From contig CALZFC010000004.1 in NCBI GenBank assembly GCA_945643635.1, forward strand, positions 1,117,001 to 1,181,000: DNA of 64,000 nt. Direction: 5' to 3'. Position 1 is the stretch's first letter, and the number at the start of each line of letters is the position of its first letter. The translations under genes were made by a program, and so were the position numbers. This stretch comes from Allodiplogaster sudhausi. Its lineage: Eukaryota > Nematoda > Chromadorea > Rhabditida > Diplogasteridae. The notes below the pieces were generated by a model. That model saw nothing but the letters and a program-made list of their open reading frames with translations. It ran no database searches and was not told where the DNA came from. Shown here one piece after another: positions 12,671-26,169 of this stretch.

Positions 12671-14728
12671 GAAAGAAAGAAATAGGGATATTATATACAT
12701 ATCTTGGAAGAAGAGATAGTGGGCGTGGTAATATTTAGGGATGAGTGCTCACGAGGGTAAAAAAAATCTTTTTTCAACGATAAGCGCATGACTCTTTTCT
12801 CTTCTTTTCTTGGCTGAGGTCACCTTGGTCTCCTTTCTTTCCACTCTTTCTCCACGTAAACTTCCGCTCTGCTCCTTTCCCCCAAGCTATGACTCATCCC
12901 CGCCAACTCATACATATGTTTATCCTTATTTTTGGCACTTTGCCGTCGTCTTATCATCTTGATCCTTTACAATGTAAGAGTAATTTTAAAATTAATCTAC
13001 GCCGAAAGAGCATAACTGATGTTGTGTTAATTTCTTTCCTTTTTGTCTTGCGTATTAATAAAATATTCCTGTTTATCTTGCTCGCGCCCAATTATCATAC
13101 TTTGGACTTTCTGTTCTTTTCCGGCTGTCTGTTATCAGTGCTTTCTGGTCCGTGTGTAAATATTTTCTTCCACTTTTAGCTTGTTTATTGTTACCGCGTG
13201 TCCTCCATTTGTGTTTTGTGCATGTCTATGTCTCTCCATGAGCACCATCGCTGTCTCTATCTCTCTCTCTACATCTCTCTCTATCTAACTGTCTATCTCT
13301 CTGTCTCTCTCCATCTATCTATATCTGTCCCAATATCTCTCTCTCTCTCTCTGTTTCTCTTTCTCTATCTTGCTCTATCTCTCTTTCTCTCTCCCTCTCC
13401 CACTTCCATACTTTTGTCATTCTACTTCTCTCTTGTTGTGCACCCGATTGCATAGCAATATTCACAGTTTTTTGTTGTAAATTTCCAAAAAAAAACCAAA
13501 ATTTTTTTCACTTTTGCTTTCATTCCTCGCAACGTGTCATACTTAACTATTTCATTTATTTTATTTGTGTTTTGTGTGCTGCCCGCCGGTTTAAATTTGA
13601 TGCTTTGCTATATAATCTTTCTTATTTTATTTCCATTTGCTGCTTTCGTTCCTATTTGAATTCGTCCCAAATGCATTCATTTCCGAGAGTAATAGTTGTC
13701 AAGTAAAATTGGTAGGCAATAAAAATATTCTGCTAGCAATTATTGATCGCATTCGAGGTTTCTTCGATTCCGAAGCGACTTCTAATTCTAATTCTAGAGT
13801 GGACCAGTCGAGAAGAGAAGTGCAGAGTGGAGAGAAAAGAAGCCTTCCGTCTGCGGATTTCTAAGTTTCCAGGTTTGCAAACATGTTTTAGCTCCTTTTT
13901 TTCCTTTTTTTCTCTTAACGTATCCAGGACAATTTCCATCCATTTTTGTTATTTGCCTATTTGATATAGAGAATATAGTGTTTTTCTTGTCTCTTTTGCC
14001 TAGCGAAGCCCTTTTCCGCTTTCATTCCGGACTATTTGTACATACATCTGTATGAAGAAACAAATTCAGATGGGCCGACAATAAAAAAGGCGCGCAAGCT
14101 TTGATTCTGATTTCTTGTTTGTTCAGGAATGATGCGTATTTGTGAGATAGGGCTGAGGTGAAGGACGGAAATGGAGAGAGAGAGAGACTGAGAGAGAGAA
14201 AGAGATAGACATAGAGAGAAAGAGAGAGAGAGAGAAGGAGAGAGAGAGAGAGATAGAGAGAGAGAGGAGAGGATGACGGAAAACGTTGTCAACATTAATA
14301 GCCCTGTCACCGTTATGACCGTGCCTTGGGCAAGGCGAATGGAAAGGGCAGAAATACACAATTCCCCACCACCTCTCACATTCTCATGCAAGCCTCGTAT
14401 GTGGTGCGCGCTTTCTGAATTACCAACACATGATAAGGTGAGAATCTGATAGGACTGCTTGGTTTTGAGTAAATTTAAACAGTGATTAAAATAGGTTCTT
14501 TTTTCTTTCTTCTACATAACACAAAATATCTCTGATATGCTTGTCATTTTCTATTGGCAGTGATTTTTATTTTTATTTTATTTTTTATTTTTAGTGCAAA
14601 TTCTCAGGTACCGCAGTCGTTTCCATCTGCTGCTTCGCCTTTGGCGGCGGCATTTGGTGGCACTTTTTGGTGCGGCGAGTGGTGCGGTGAGTGCCGTTGC
14701 CGTATTCTCCGGAGGAGGCACACCGGAA

Positions 14729-16134
14729 ATGCTGCCGCCCGATGCTCGTCTCCCTGAGCCCAGCAATCTTGAAGCGACATCGTCCTCCTCGGATATTGAT
14801 GACCGGCCCGAGAGTGTCAAGTATAACAGTCTCTATGAGACGAAAGAGCAGGACAAGGTCAGAGCGACATCTCCTTTCGCGCTCTCTAATTATCGCTCTC
14901 CTCTTTTTCTCTCTATCTTTTTCTCTCTTTTTCTCTTTCTGTCTTCTATTTTTGTCTTTTCATATGTACGTCTCTTTCTATAAATCTCAACTAATAATAT
15001 TAAGAAACCGACACTTTTTAAGAGCCTATTTCTTTCGAATACTTAGGGCAACATGAAAGAAAATCGTTTTCATTTCGATGGTGCGCGGGCTAATTAAAAG
15101 TTTGTTTCCTCGACACAGTAGTACCCTTTAAAAATAGTACCCTTTCTGCTATCTTTACGCAGTTTATTTTTTCGCCCCTATTAGATACTCTCTCTTCCGT
15201 CCGCCCTCACCATCTCGATATCTCCTCTCTCTCTCTCTCTCTCTTTTTCTCTACCAATGATAATAAGAAACCGGCACTTTTCACGAGTCAATTTTATTCA
15301 AATAATTTGGAGGGCTGTCGTTTCCGATACACGCGATTTTTCGTGCTCTTTATTCCATCTCCCGCCTTCCCTTCTTCTCTCATCATTTTTCTTTCTCATA
15401 TTATCTCTCCCCCCCCCCACTCTCCCTCTCCTCTCTCACTCGCTTTTCTCCCTCCCTCTCTCCATTTCTATCTCTCTCTCTCTCTCCTTTCTTCTCCTCT
15501 CTGTCCCCTCCTCTCCATCTCTCTCTCTCACTCTCTCTTCTCTCTCTCTCCTCTCTCTCTCCCTCTCCTCTCCTATCTCTCTCCTCTCTCTAGCTCTCTC
15601 TCCTCTCTCACTCCCCCCTCTCTCTCCAGGACGACGAGCGTCTCCTGTGGCACCAGCGTCTCCACCCTCGCTTGCTGCCCTCCTTCGTGCGCCGCGCCCA
15701 CTCCAGCCGACCCCCTCCCGCGCCCCGAATCCGGCCCCTCGCGCGCCCCTCGCTCGCCTCTTGCATCGCAGCCGCCGCCGCTCTCCTCATCCTCGCCACT
15801 CTCGCCCGGCTTCACTTCTTCCACCGGCCGAACACGACGTATGACAGGTTGGAGATAATTTTGTTTTGATTTTTTTTTTTAAATATTATTATACGAGGTT
15901 AATATCCTTTTCGTAAATTTAGTTTAATTAAATGAATTAAATATAGTTTTTTTTTCTTCAAATTTGATTGCTTTCCTTATACGGTGCATTTCAGAGCCCA
16001 TTCGGCTAGTTAACAAAATCCATTTCACTCGAGATGTTGCTTAAACCATTCTGGAGTGAACAAATCTATTCACATTGTCTATCAAATGCTTCTCACGATC
16101 TTTCGTGTGTGTATGTTTTTTCTTCTTCTTCAAA

Positions 16135-16165
<31 letters not shown>

Positions 16166-16236
16166 TCCTCCTCTCTTTCTCATCTCTCCTTCCCCCCCTC
16201 CACTCTTTCCTTTCGCTCCCTCTCTCATTTCTCTCT

Positions 16237-16278
<42 letters not shown>

Positions 16279-19200
16279 ATCCCCCCTCTCTATCTCTCTC
16301 CCCCCCCTCTCTCTATCTCTCTCTCCCCCTCTCTCTCTCTCTCTATCTGCAGAAGTCATGACAGTGAGCTGGCCCACTTTGTGTACGCGTCGCGTGCAGC
16401 GCGTGCTCTGCCGCGTCGCGGTTCTCTCTTCTGCTGGGTCATGACATCGCCCGTCTATCACGACACGCGCGTTCGTGGAAAGCTTAAAAATATTATAATT
16501 TTTTTAATTAGAAAAAATTATTCATCAGTTAATTTAATTATATAAAAGATTGCTGAAAGAACTGTCCGATCGCACAGAAAGGTGTGTTTTGGCGGGAAAA
16601 ATGAAAGAGGAACAAGAAGAACTTTAGGCACGCGCAGTCAACGAAACGTGGCTTCGCCGCTGTGATCATGGCCAATTCTTCACGAGCGATCATTTCAAGG
16701 TAGATAAATCATCCTTTGATCTTTAATCTTTTGGCGCTTGAATGTCATTTTAATTTTTGTTGAGTACCTAATGGAATGCTATGCAACAATAATACATCAG
16801 CCGTGCTATTAATCTAGGAAGAAAAGTAAAACGAACTTTTGTTGAAACCTAAGTCAACAATAATCAGAACTTCAAGCATCTTTTGGGCGTATTAGTATGG
16901 AAAATGGGAAAGATTAGTAAAGTTTCCTTCAAACTTTGTTCATGATACAAACCGTATCAATGTTGAAAGTTCGTTTACGTTTGGACATATGGAACGAGAT
17001 AGTGTGCAAAAGTGAGAGGGCAAAAGTGTGTAGAAGGCTGCTTACTTTCTTTTACACTGTTTTCGTCTCTCACTTTTACACACTATTGCATGGCAGAGAC
17101 AAAAGATGATGCACTTTTAAATGTGACACAACTATCAGCAAAGAACCAGTGGAATTTAAAGCAAGGTCGGCCTAGTAAATTTAGTTTCAAGGCAGCGGAA
17201 ATTGTTTAGCCTCTACAGCTATTCGATTTTCATGATATTCATTGTATCTCGATGTAAATTGTACACTTTTTACTTGTTATATCAGGCGAGTGTTGTGATT
17301 ACATTGTAGGATGCCTAAGCATCTTAAGGATGAAGAGAAGCAAGTGATTCTCAAAGAGATCGGAGACTTTAGCGAATACCTGATAGAGGGAAACAGCGGA
17401 AGGAAGGCGAACGCAAATGCATCCCGTGATAATGCATGGGATACTGTCGTCAAGCGCGTCCGGCTGCATTTGAACAACGAGGAGATAACGGCGAAGCGCT
17501 GCCAGAGAATCCTGCGAGATTCTCTGGCAGCTATGAAGCAATACTCTTCGGACGAGAGCCGGTCTTATTGGTTGTTTGTTACTTAAAAATACTCGTGTGA
17601 TTGTTGCATCGTTCAGTTATCGGAATGAAACGGGCGGAATAATCGATCAGGAACTGGAAGATTCCCTGAACGAGAGATACGAAGATTTCGTTCCTTCGGA
17701 GAAGGAGATGCTTGGCCGCTACAGGAGAACCGCGGCATTCTGCGGGATTAGCGACCGCGGCGAATCTGCAGTCCCACTCCATTCACAGGTTGTGGATCTT
17801 GCACTTTTCACTTTCCAATAGATGATGATGTTCCGAATAGTTTTATCTCATTCTACTGCATTTTAGAAAGCCTATTTTGCTTGTGGTTTATGTTCAAATT
17901 TAAGAACGAAACGCGGAAACGACTTCCCATTGAAGAGGACAACAGTGATGACTGCGCCATTCCAATGAAAAGCAGGAAGAAGGTGCTTGCTTTTTCAAGT
18001 TTTATTATTCTTACCAATTATTCCTCCCAATTGAAGGCTTTCCATGCTGCCAGTGACACGTTTTGTTTGGATGTAATTCTAGAAATGTTTCCATTTATCA
18101 TGTGTAGAAGTACGTTGGGTATAAATTCATATCATAATACTTTATCGGTTTTTAAAAGGCTTTCATTCAATATAAAGTGGTTGAAGTGGTGAAGAGGAGC
18201 GAATTCGAATCCTCCAGGCGCGTTTCAAGCACGCGGCGCGAAGGGCGCCAGGTGGGTGGCGCCGGAGTTGAGGTATTGGGGTTGAGAAATTGTTTTTTTA
18301 CGCATTAACATCACAATGCTTTTTTCGGCTTAACAAAAACTTTCATTTAGAATATTGAAATGACTGGAGAGAGGGATGCGAGCTGGCCGGAACCGTGGCG
18401 AAGATTCGACTTCTCCGCACACGCTCTAAGCAATCCGCGCGGGCGGCGCCAGGTGGGCGGCGGCGGAATATTTGAGGTATTAAGGCGGAAAAAGTGCTGT
18501 TCAAGTATCTAGCACATTGGCTAAACCTGAGTTAATGATAACATCCTTATTTTGTTTAGGAGTGTAACCAGGATCGGCCCCGACCAAACAACCCAGGAAA
18601 CAAGGAGTTTCCTCGACCTGAGCGGCGCCCCAACTTTCTGGTATGCACCATGCATTTGCTTTCTTTTAAGCCAATATTCCCCACCAAAATTAGGTTAAAA
18701 ATAAGGTTTTATTATGCATATTATGTCGAAAGGGTTTGCTAAAAATTGCAAAATTTTCAGGATGAAGAGTTCGTCGAACCGATGAATACGGATGCCGCAC
18801 TCGCCAAGAAGTCTGACACTTCCGAGCGGGCGGTGCGCACGAAGACAATCGAGATGCTTGAGGTGTGTTATTCATCTTCGTAGAATAGTTGTCTTCTTGT
18901 CATTCTTTTATGCAAGAAGTTGATGGGCAGGTGCCCAAATGTACCGTATCTTGAGTTGCATCAAAAGCAAAACTGCGCTTCTACCACCCACAGCGTATTG
19001 AGTCAATTCTTGTTTTTTCACCAGTAAAGTGAGCTGATCTAGGCTACGTGTCGAGCCGCTGACGCAACTCGGGAGTTGGCGAAAGAAGCGATGACGTTGC
19101 TGCGCAAGAATTCGTCGGCCATCATGGATATGCATACCGAGTTTAAGGAGGTTAGCATGCTTTTCCTTTACCATCCTTAAACTTTTGCTTTCTGACTTAT

Positions 19201-21295
19201 TTTACTTGCTATGCTGATTATTCGTGCTGATTTGGTTGCTTGTTTTGCAGTCGCTGCTCATGGAACGCGAGTTCTTCATCCAGACCATGCAGTCAATCGC
19301 AGGAGCATTGACCAGCCAGTTGGGCAACTCTGTTAGTTCTGATGTTAATAGTTTCCTTCGTTTTATTCGTGATATTCTATATATGTAATATTCTATATAT
19401 AACAGTTTTAATGTCCTTTTCCAGTCTTCCACCGCTGAGATATCACACGGTGCTGTGAATAATCATCACTCGTCACAGAATAATACGGTTGCGCTTCCAT
19501 TTCATTTATTTTATTTCCTTTTTCTTCCTGATTTAAGTTTGCTTTTTTAAAATTAAGTTGCAATCGTAAAATAACTGTGGCCAAACATCGTAGGCACACT
19601 TCAATCATGAAGTTAAACACGAAGTGATCGGGCGCGAACAAGACGAAGACGACGCGGGCTCCTTCGTTGAAGTTATCGGGCGCGAACAAGACGAAGACTA
19701 CGCGGGCTCCTTCGTTGAAGTTATCGGGCGCGAACAAGACGAAGACGACGCGGGCTCCTTCGTTGAAGTAATCGGGCGCGAACAAGACGAAGACGACGCG
19801 GGCTCCTTCGTTGAAGTTATCGGGCGCGAACAAGACGAAGACGACGCGGGCTCCTTCGTTGAAGTGATCGGGCGCGAACAAGACAAAGACGACGCGGGCT
19901 CCTTCGTTGACGTTGTTGGAAATTCCTCTGTCTCAGAGTCGAGACGATCATCTCTCCTGTAGCTGTTAGGAATAGAGGTTTAGAAAGTTAATGCTTAGTT
20001 TACTTAAAGGATATACAAGAGTATATTTATCTTATAAAAATTGCATAGCATTTCTAAATTTTTGCTCATAGCAACTTGCCCAAGCTGTTCAGTTCCATTT
20101 ATGGAAATAGCTTAGAGTTTCTATTGAAGAGTATAGTTAACATAGTAAAGTTACCATAGCTGGCTGTGCCTTATCAATTCTACCGTACCCTAGGATGTAT
20201 CGTACTCATAATTAGTTGGCGAACCGAACTTTTGCGAGATGTACACTGCTTTATTTCTAACATGGCATAGTAACGATATTTAACAAGTCTCACAGATTAT
20301 TAGTCATATAAATTCGAGGGTCCACACCAAGGGGGGGATGGGCCATCCTGGCAATGCGGGGAGCAGGGATTGGGTATCCTCCTGTTATGTTCGTGATGAT
20401 ATAGTTGTGTAGTATGACGCATGCCATTATGTACTTAACCGCTTCCTGTGGCTGTACCCGAAGTTGTCCGCGGAGACAGCCAAAACGTCGCTTGAGCATT
20501 CCTATGGCCTGTTCCACCAGAACTCGGGTATGTCGGTGCTCTCTGTTGAAGTCCTCCTCGGCTTGGTTTTGAGGGTTTCTATACGGGGTCACCACAAATT
20601 CATTACAAGCAAAACCGGAATCACCCAAAACAACATAGCCGGGTGGAATGTACCCTTGTGCCAGAGCGTCAGCTAGCACAGACTGTCTGAAGATGTACGC
20701 GTCGTGGCAGGATCCAGGGAATCGTGCATTACAGTAGGTGATCCTTCCAACTGCATCACAGACCAGTAGCACATTTATAGTCGTCCATCCTTTTCGGGTA
20801 CGATACTGCCACGGGTTATCTTGAGGGGCCATGAGAGGAATGAGTGTTCCGTCGATCAGCCCAATCACATCTATAATGTTTGTATTAACTGAATATAATG
20901 TTGCTTGCGATAGTCATTCGATGGGTATTGTAGTCTTGTATGGAAAGCTTCTCTTGTTATCCAACTGTTGTTATTACTAGTTTGTTAATTGGTTGTTTTC
21001 ACAATTGGTTAATTAATTTTTTTGTTAACGGAATAAATTTCTGTTCTCTTAATGACTTACTTCCAAAACGAGAACGCCTTGCAAAAGCCGATGCAGCCCC
21101 CGCGCAGTACCGGGGACTTGTGAGTGGGAAGCGGACGTGCGCCTCTCAGAGTGTCTGCATCCCTTCTATTGTGCGGTCCAGAATATTTGCTACCGTGAAC
21201 TGGCAGCATCCAAATAAGTAGGCTATTACCGACTGCGGTGCATTCGTGAAGAGTGTCCGCAACATGATAAGAACCTTGTAGAGTGTTGATCTTCA

Positions 21296-21341
<46 letters not shown>

Positions 21342-21377
21342 CTTCCTGTCTCTGTCTGTCCACTCTCTACTCTCTCT

Positions 21378-21416
<39 letters not shown>

Positions 21417-24400
21417 CCCTCTCTCTCCATCAGATTCGCGAATTCCCTAGAAAATGTTTTGTCCGTGCCTAGTTGGTTGGAGTGATATCCCAGTCGCCGA
21501 GACTGTAGTGATTCAACGCTGTGGTAAGCTGTTTTACCAGTTCTCTGACTCGCGCAGGTGTCATTCGGAAGCGAAGATGCAGAAGCCTATCATTCGGGGA
21601 GAAGAAAAGCAGCGGCTGCTGGCGAACATAGGGAAGATTCGGCTGTCGATGCCGAATTGGCATCAATAAGTTGTTCATTGTTCTCAAATAACCAAAAATG
21701 GCAATTCAGCATACAGTAAATACATTTTAAAAAAACATTAAAGTAACTGTTCATAAAATTCGCTTGTTAAAAAAGAAAGAAAAGTTGTGTCATCTTTACT
21801 TCGAAACTTAAAGCAACTTTTTCTGAAATGTTCATGAACTTTTTATGAAACTGGCACCACTTTTGCCTAGATTAATAGCACGGGTCTATCGGAATTCTGA
21901 ATTCCAAATTCCAACCTTTTTTTCTCTTCCGAACTCCATATTTCATTATGAAAATATTTTTTTTCCGACACATCCCTCTCTGGCATTCTAGACAAATTCT
22001 AGACTTGTCATTGAAACGACATTCTTGACAAATTGCCATGTTGCATTGTAACAGGAGCAACATGTGTTTTTGCATTCTAAATTCCATATGTACTTTCTCA
22101 AAAGGGCATTAGATATATTGAGCAAAAAAAAAGTAATATTGAGTAAAAAATATTATGTTGAAAAAAAATTTCAGGGAGAAAAGCTGGACGACGAAGGAGA
22201 CGTAGAAGCGCATTACGCCGCGTCCAGTCGACATGGCATAAAAGAGGTTAGATTTACCGGCCCCCTCTCACTTTTTCATAAACCACTTTCTTTGCATCGT
22301 CATTTTATATTCATTTGAATGCAAATATTCTCGGCCCTACTAGAAATACACTTCATGTAATCGAGAGAAGCTACTAAATCTCTCTTAAATTCTACAAATA
22401 ACTAGTACAATATTCAAGCTGCCCCTGGCTGGTTCCGGCACGAATATCTCATCATCCTTCGTACCGTACTCCACAGTCTTCGCCGGCATTCCGGACAGCT
22501 ATGATCATCTCTTCTTCAAGAGTCGCTTCGCCTTCTATTACATTTATGCCAAGATGCGCGTCGATTTTGACTGGTATTTGAAGGTGAATTTTTTTATATT
22601 GTAAATTACTACTTTTTTTTATAACTTTTTAAAATTTATATATAAAGTTATATTAGTTAAAAGTAGGCGATCACTGAAAAATGATGATGCAAGATTTAAA
22701 ATTGCCGCGTGGCCCTTCGCACTTTCATATCCGCGTGTGCTATTTTCACGCAGCGCGTTTGTGTGATCTGCGAATTATCTTCGCGAGGATAAGTGTGGCT
22801 ATTTCAGGGTGAACTCGGCAATTCGAACGTGAATTAATACTTTTTAATTAAATTAATATAGATCCCCCTTTAAGAATTAGGAAATGAACATTTAAAATCA
22901 TTCCGCGACCAGGAAAATTGCGATTTGCCGTATTACTTACAAGCTTATTCTTTCTAATATTATTGAATCTACAGTGATGTGCACCAACAATGGCAGAAAT
23001 GGGCGCGGCGTGACGCCGCGTGCCAATCAGACCGCATTGAATAAGTTGATGCAGAAGCAACCAAATGTAAAGATCCGGATATGTACAGAATCAGCATTTT
23101 CTGGCACATCGAGCACACAGACTTTTAAAATGTCATTTTACAACTTTTTTCATTAAAGTTATTAAGAAAATAAATACCGTATTTTGACTATCGTGAAGCT
23201 CACTAGGCACACGACAGAAAAGCACACACGAAATATGACCCATTCTGCATATGATTTGCCCGCCAAACTTGCGTATTTTCTCCGCCTTCCTTACTTTTTG
23301 AGCGTACTTTGTTCGTTTCACGGTGAAGATCAACTTTGGATGGCGAATTATATCTTATTCTGTCATCATGTGTCCACGCTGCCACTGTTGGCTCTAAAAT
23401 GAACGGTTTACCGGCCCATGTTCGAACAATTTTCATTGCGCCATGGAGTGTTTCGTATTTTTCTTGACCATGATACTTGCTGTTGAATCAAGTGGAGTTA
23501 TCTTCCAGAAGACAGAAGTTGCGAACGATTTTCGACCGACGTTACGAAGAGATTGATCGGCTGGCCTCACAATCAGAAGATGGCGCTGGTCTAGCTCTCT
23601 TCCGGCCTGGTCAGCTTTTTAAACTTGTGTTCTGTTTGGAATTGACAACTTGAATTACGCACTGCAACCTAATTGCTCCTTGGTTGTTTATTTTCGTAGC
23701 ATCATTCACAAAGATGTTTCGCTCGTCCGAATAGTTAAGGAAACGGGGTTTGACTGGTTAACTTGCGAAAGTCATGGCCAACAGCTGCTCATTTTGTGTT
23801 TTATTTGGAATTGAGTGGTATTAATCTTTGGCAGTATATATAATCGGTATCGTTTTAGCCCTTCCTTGTTTTTACTATTCCAAATTAGATATTCTCGCAT
23901 ATTGGTTAACATGTTAAGAACTAAAACATATCCCAAACACTTTCGCTGAACAGCGGAGATTATCTCAATGTACAACAGTTTTGGAACGGCGCTACAATAA
24001 GAATATGTTCGATGCATAAGTATGTTTCAAACTAAAGCTTCCCGCTTTCATTACATTGGTGCACCTTTTTTCTTAAATTTTTGCATTATTAATTACGAGA
24101 AAGAGATGGAGAAACTTGTTATCTTTTATCAGGATCGCAAATTCGAGTTCCTGCCCGCATTTTCGCGTATCGCTGGAGCATGGAGAAGCGTATCCTGGCC
24201 TGCTCCACCGCTTCATCGTCTTCTCGAGTTCTCGGCTGAACAGGTATAAATGCTTCTTCGGCTTATCAGTAATCATTATATGAGAATATGCTATCTAGTC
24301 GCATCTTTTGCAGTAGTCTTCGTCTTGTAATTTAAGTCCTTCATTGCATTCGATATTTCGTACTTGTCCGACCATAATTCTTTGCATTATTCTAGAATTT

Positions 24401-26118
24401 TGGTTCACACGTTAAAAATTAAAACTCATTCCAAACACTTCTAATACGCGTTAAATGTACAACAATTTCATGCTAAATCTACAGTAAGAAGATGTCCTTT
24501 CCTACAGTATGATTCAAACTAACCATGTGTTCATTAAATTTCTGCAACTTTTTTCTTCTACATTTTTTTCATATTAACTTATGAGATGGAGAAAGCCCTT
24601 GTCTTTTATCAGGATCGCTCGAGTGCTCGACCCATCACATGCGGAATGCGCAAGAGGGGAAGTCTCTGGTGTGCATAAAGAGGAGCCCCTGCTCTGATTC
24701 CGGATTCAAAGGTGTGTATTGCGTTTTCATTTTTAAAGTTAAGTGAAATACTTAGAATGTGAAGTTTACAGGTTCGAATACTTTCCTTGTTGGAAGTATT
24801 TTAATTTGATTTATGGCTTTTATTGGCTAGGTGGTTTTCTGTTATTTCCCTGTGGTTTTTTTTATCGCGAATATATATGTACCTGATTTTGTATTTTCCT
24901 GATTAGTTTGCATTCGGGTGAAGAAGGGGCTTTGCTGACAAACACTGTGTGGTGGACCCCCTTACTGTTGCTTGCGTGATGGGCCATAGGGGCGTTTTCT
25001 TCTCTGTTTGCGCTGACAAGAATTTGTGATAGTGAACAAGAGACATGTTGTGAGGGATAGTGTTACAGTAGTCGATTTGTGTTGGCTTAACAAGTGGTTA
25101 TGGAGTCTGTAGGGCTATACAGTATTATCGGTTTGCGCTATTCTGCGAAACAGTATGACTTTCTTTTTGGCTGTCAGTTTCGTTTAATCGAAGGAAACAA
25201 CATTTTATGCCTTAAAATAGGTATTTTTCGAAGCCTTAATTAACTTTTTTTGGTTTAAGGAGAACGACGAGTTGCTCGTGGCTGAATTCGGTCGCAAGAG
25301 CCACGCCGTCGGAGATATTCCCGGTGTCCGCTTCAAGATAACGCCAATACGTCCTTCATCTCCCTCTTCAAGGGCAAGAAGGAGAGACCGCGTTCGTAGA
25401 GTCTCCCTCTTACTCTCTATCGCACCGTTTATTGTTATACCCTTGTTATGAAACGACATTTTTAAATGTTGTCGCATCTAATTGCAAAAAAATTACGACT
25501 TACACATTGTACATTGAGAGAAGATAAAGAGAAATTTGTTGCTGGAAAGTTCTTGGGGCCTATGGACGAAACTTCGGGCTGGAAAAAAGATTTGAGCATA
25601 TGAACAGTGAGGAAGTGTCGCGTTCGAGGGAAACTTATATTTATCTGTGCATTTGGAGAGCTGTGCATCTGGGAGTGGTAAGTTGTGTGTGGTTAATTGG
25701 TTGTAGAAAGACTGAGTGGTGCAGTGGGCGCGGGTTCTGATCCCCTCCGCGTCTGGGATCTTGCGTCCTAGGTTATTGGAGTTCAGAATTGGAATTTCGG
25801 GCATGCAATGTGTTTGGCTAAAAGTATCGAGCCTTCTGACGACCCAGCGAACTGTGTCCCTCTTACAAGTAGCCAACGACAGGCCGCGCGCGTTCCACAT
25901 TCTTCACCTCACACTCATTGTCAGATCGTGTCCTCCCCTCCCCTTGCGTTTCCCTCTTTCTCTCTCCTTTTTTGATCTGCACTTCATAGATTCTCTGACG
26001 ACATGCAAGCCCGAGAGAGAGAGTAGTTTTGATTGGTGCCAGAGCATATTGGCCGTGGGGAAGGCTCGAACTGAATGCTTTGAAAGACGGAGAGAGAGAG
26101 AGAGAGAAGGAGAGAGAG

Positions 26119-26169
<51 letters not shown>

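Larger units (their letters stand above)
466..14149. other. Gene-poor block dominated by CT/GA microsatellites
   Basis: No exon in this 13.7-kb stretch could be tied to a recognisable family. It consists of islands of ordinary AT-rich sequence separated by long (CT)n, (GA)n and mixed polypyrimidine/polypurine tracts on either strand, for example near 900-1110, 1356-1442, 1765-2600, 4460-4620, 6650-6790, 7490-7785, 9070-9270, 9795-10190, 10265-10735 and 12095-12300. Open frames here translate to Ser-Leu or Arg-Glu runs, which are artefacts of the dinucleotide repeats. The islands contain degenerate duplicated blocks, listed separately. A weak exon-like stretch near 11,265-11,350 is discussed under rejected items. 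Confidence 0.75.
16801..21883 (+). mobile_element. PIF/Harbinger DNA transposon (5.08 kb) in intron 4 of the galactosyltransferase gene
   Basis: Bounded by an 18-base perfect terminal inverted repeat: CCGTGCTATTAATCTAGG at 16801-16818 and its reverse complement at 21866-21883, with weaker similarity inward. It contains the two genes typical of the superfamily, convergently arranged: a SANT/Myb-like protein on + and a DDE transposase on -. The paralogous intron at 32,660-32,690 lacks it: catcag there runs directly into cggaaatatcgg, while here catcag is followed by the TIR and the 3' TIR by gtctatcgg. A clean 3-bp target duplication could not be recognised. Confidence 0.9.

Noticed and set aside
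12889..13179. 96-residue open frame with hydrophobic runs
   Set aside because: Composition reflects T-rich DNA; no signal peptide or TM topology that is convincing, and no splice partners.
466..14000. Many 60-230 residue open frames rich in Ser/Leu or Arg/Glu
   Set aside because: They follow CT/GA repeats in all frames and both strands, with no domain, splice support or conserved motif.
19408..19881. Long minus-strand open frame over the 48-bp repeats
   Set aside because: It is the complement of the frame-preserving repeats in the SANT gene's last exon; the plus frame has consistent splicing.
24022..24243. Open frame inside the TA-flanked element as a possible transposase
   Set aside because: No DDE/D signature, helix-turn-helix or other transposase motif is visible on either strand; kept only as an exon-like block.
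25700..25760. tRNA-like boxes (gtggtgcagtggg and gggttctgatccc) suggesting a SINE head
   Set aside because: No tRNA cloverleaf, no poly-A tail and no second copy in the window; the B-box match is imperfect.
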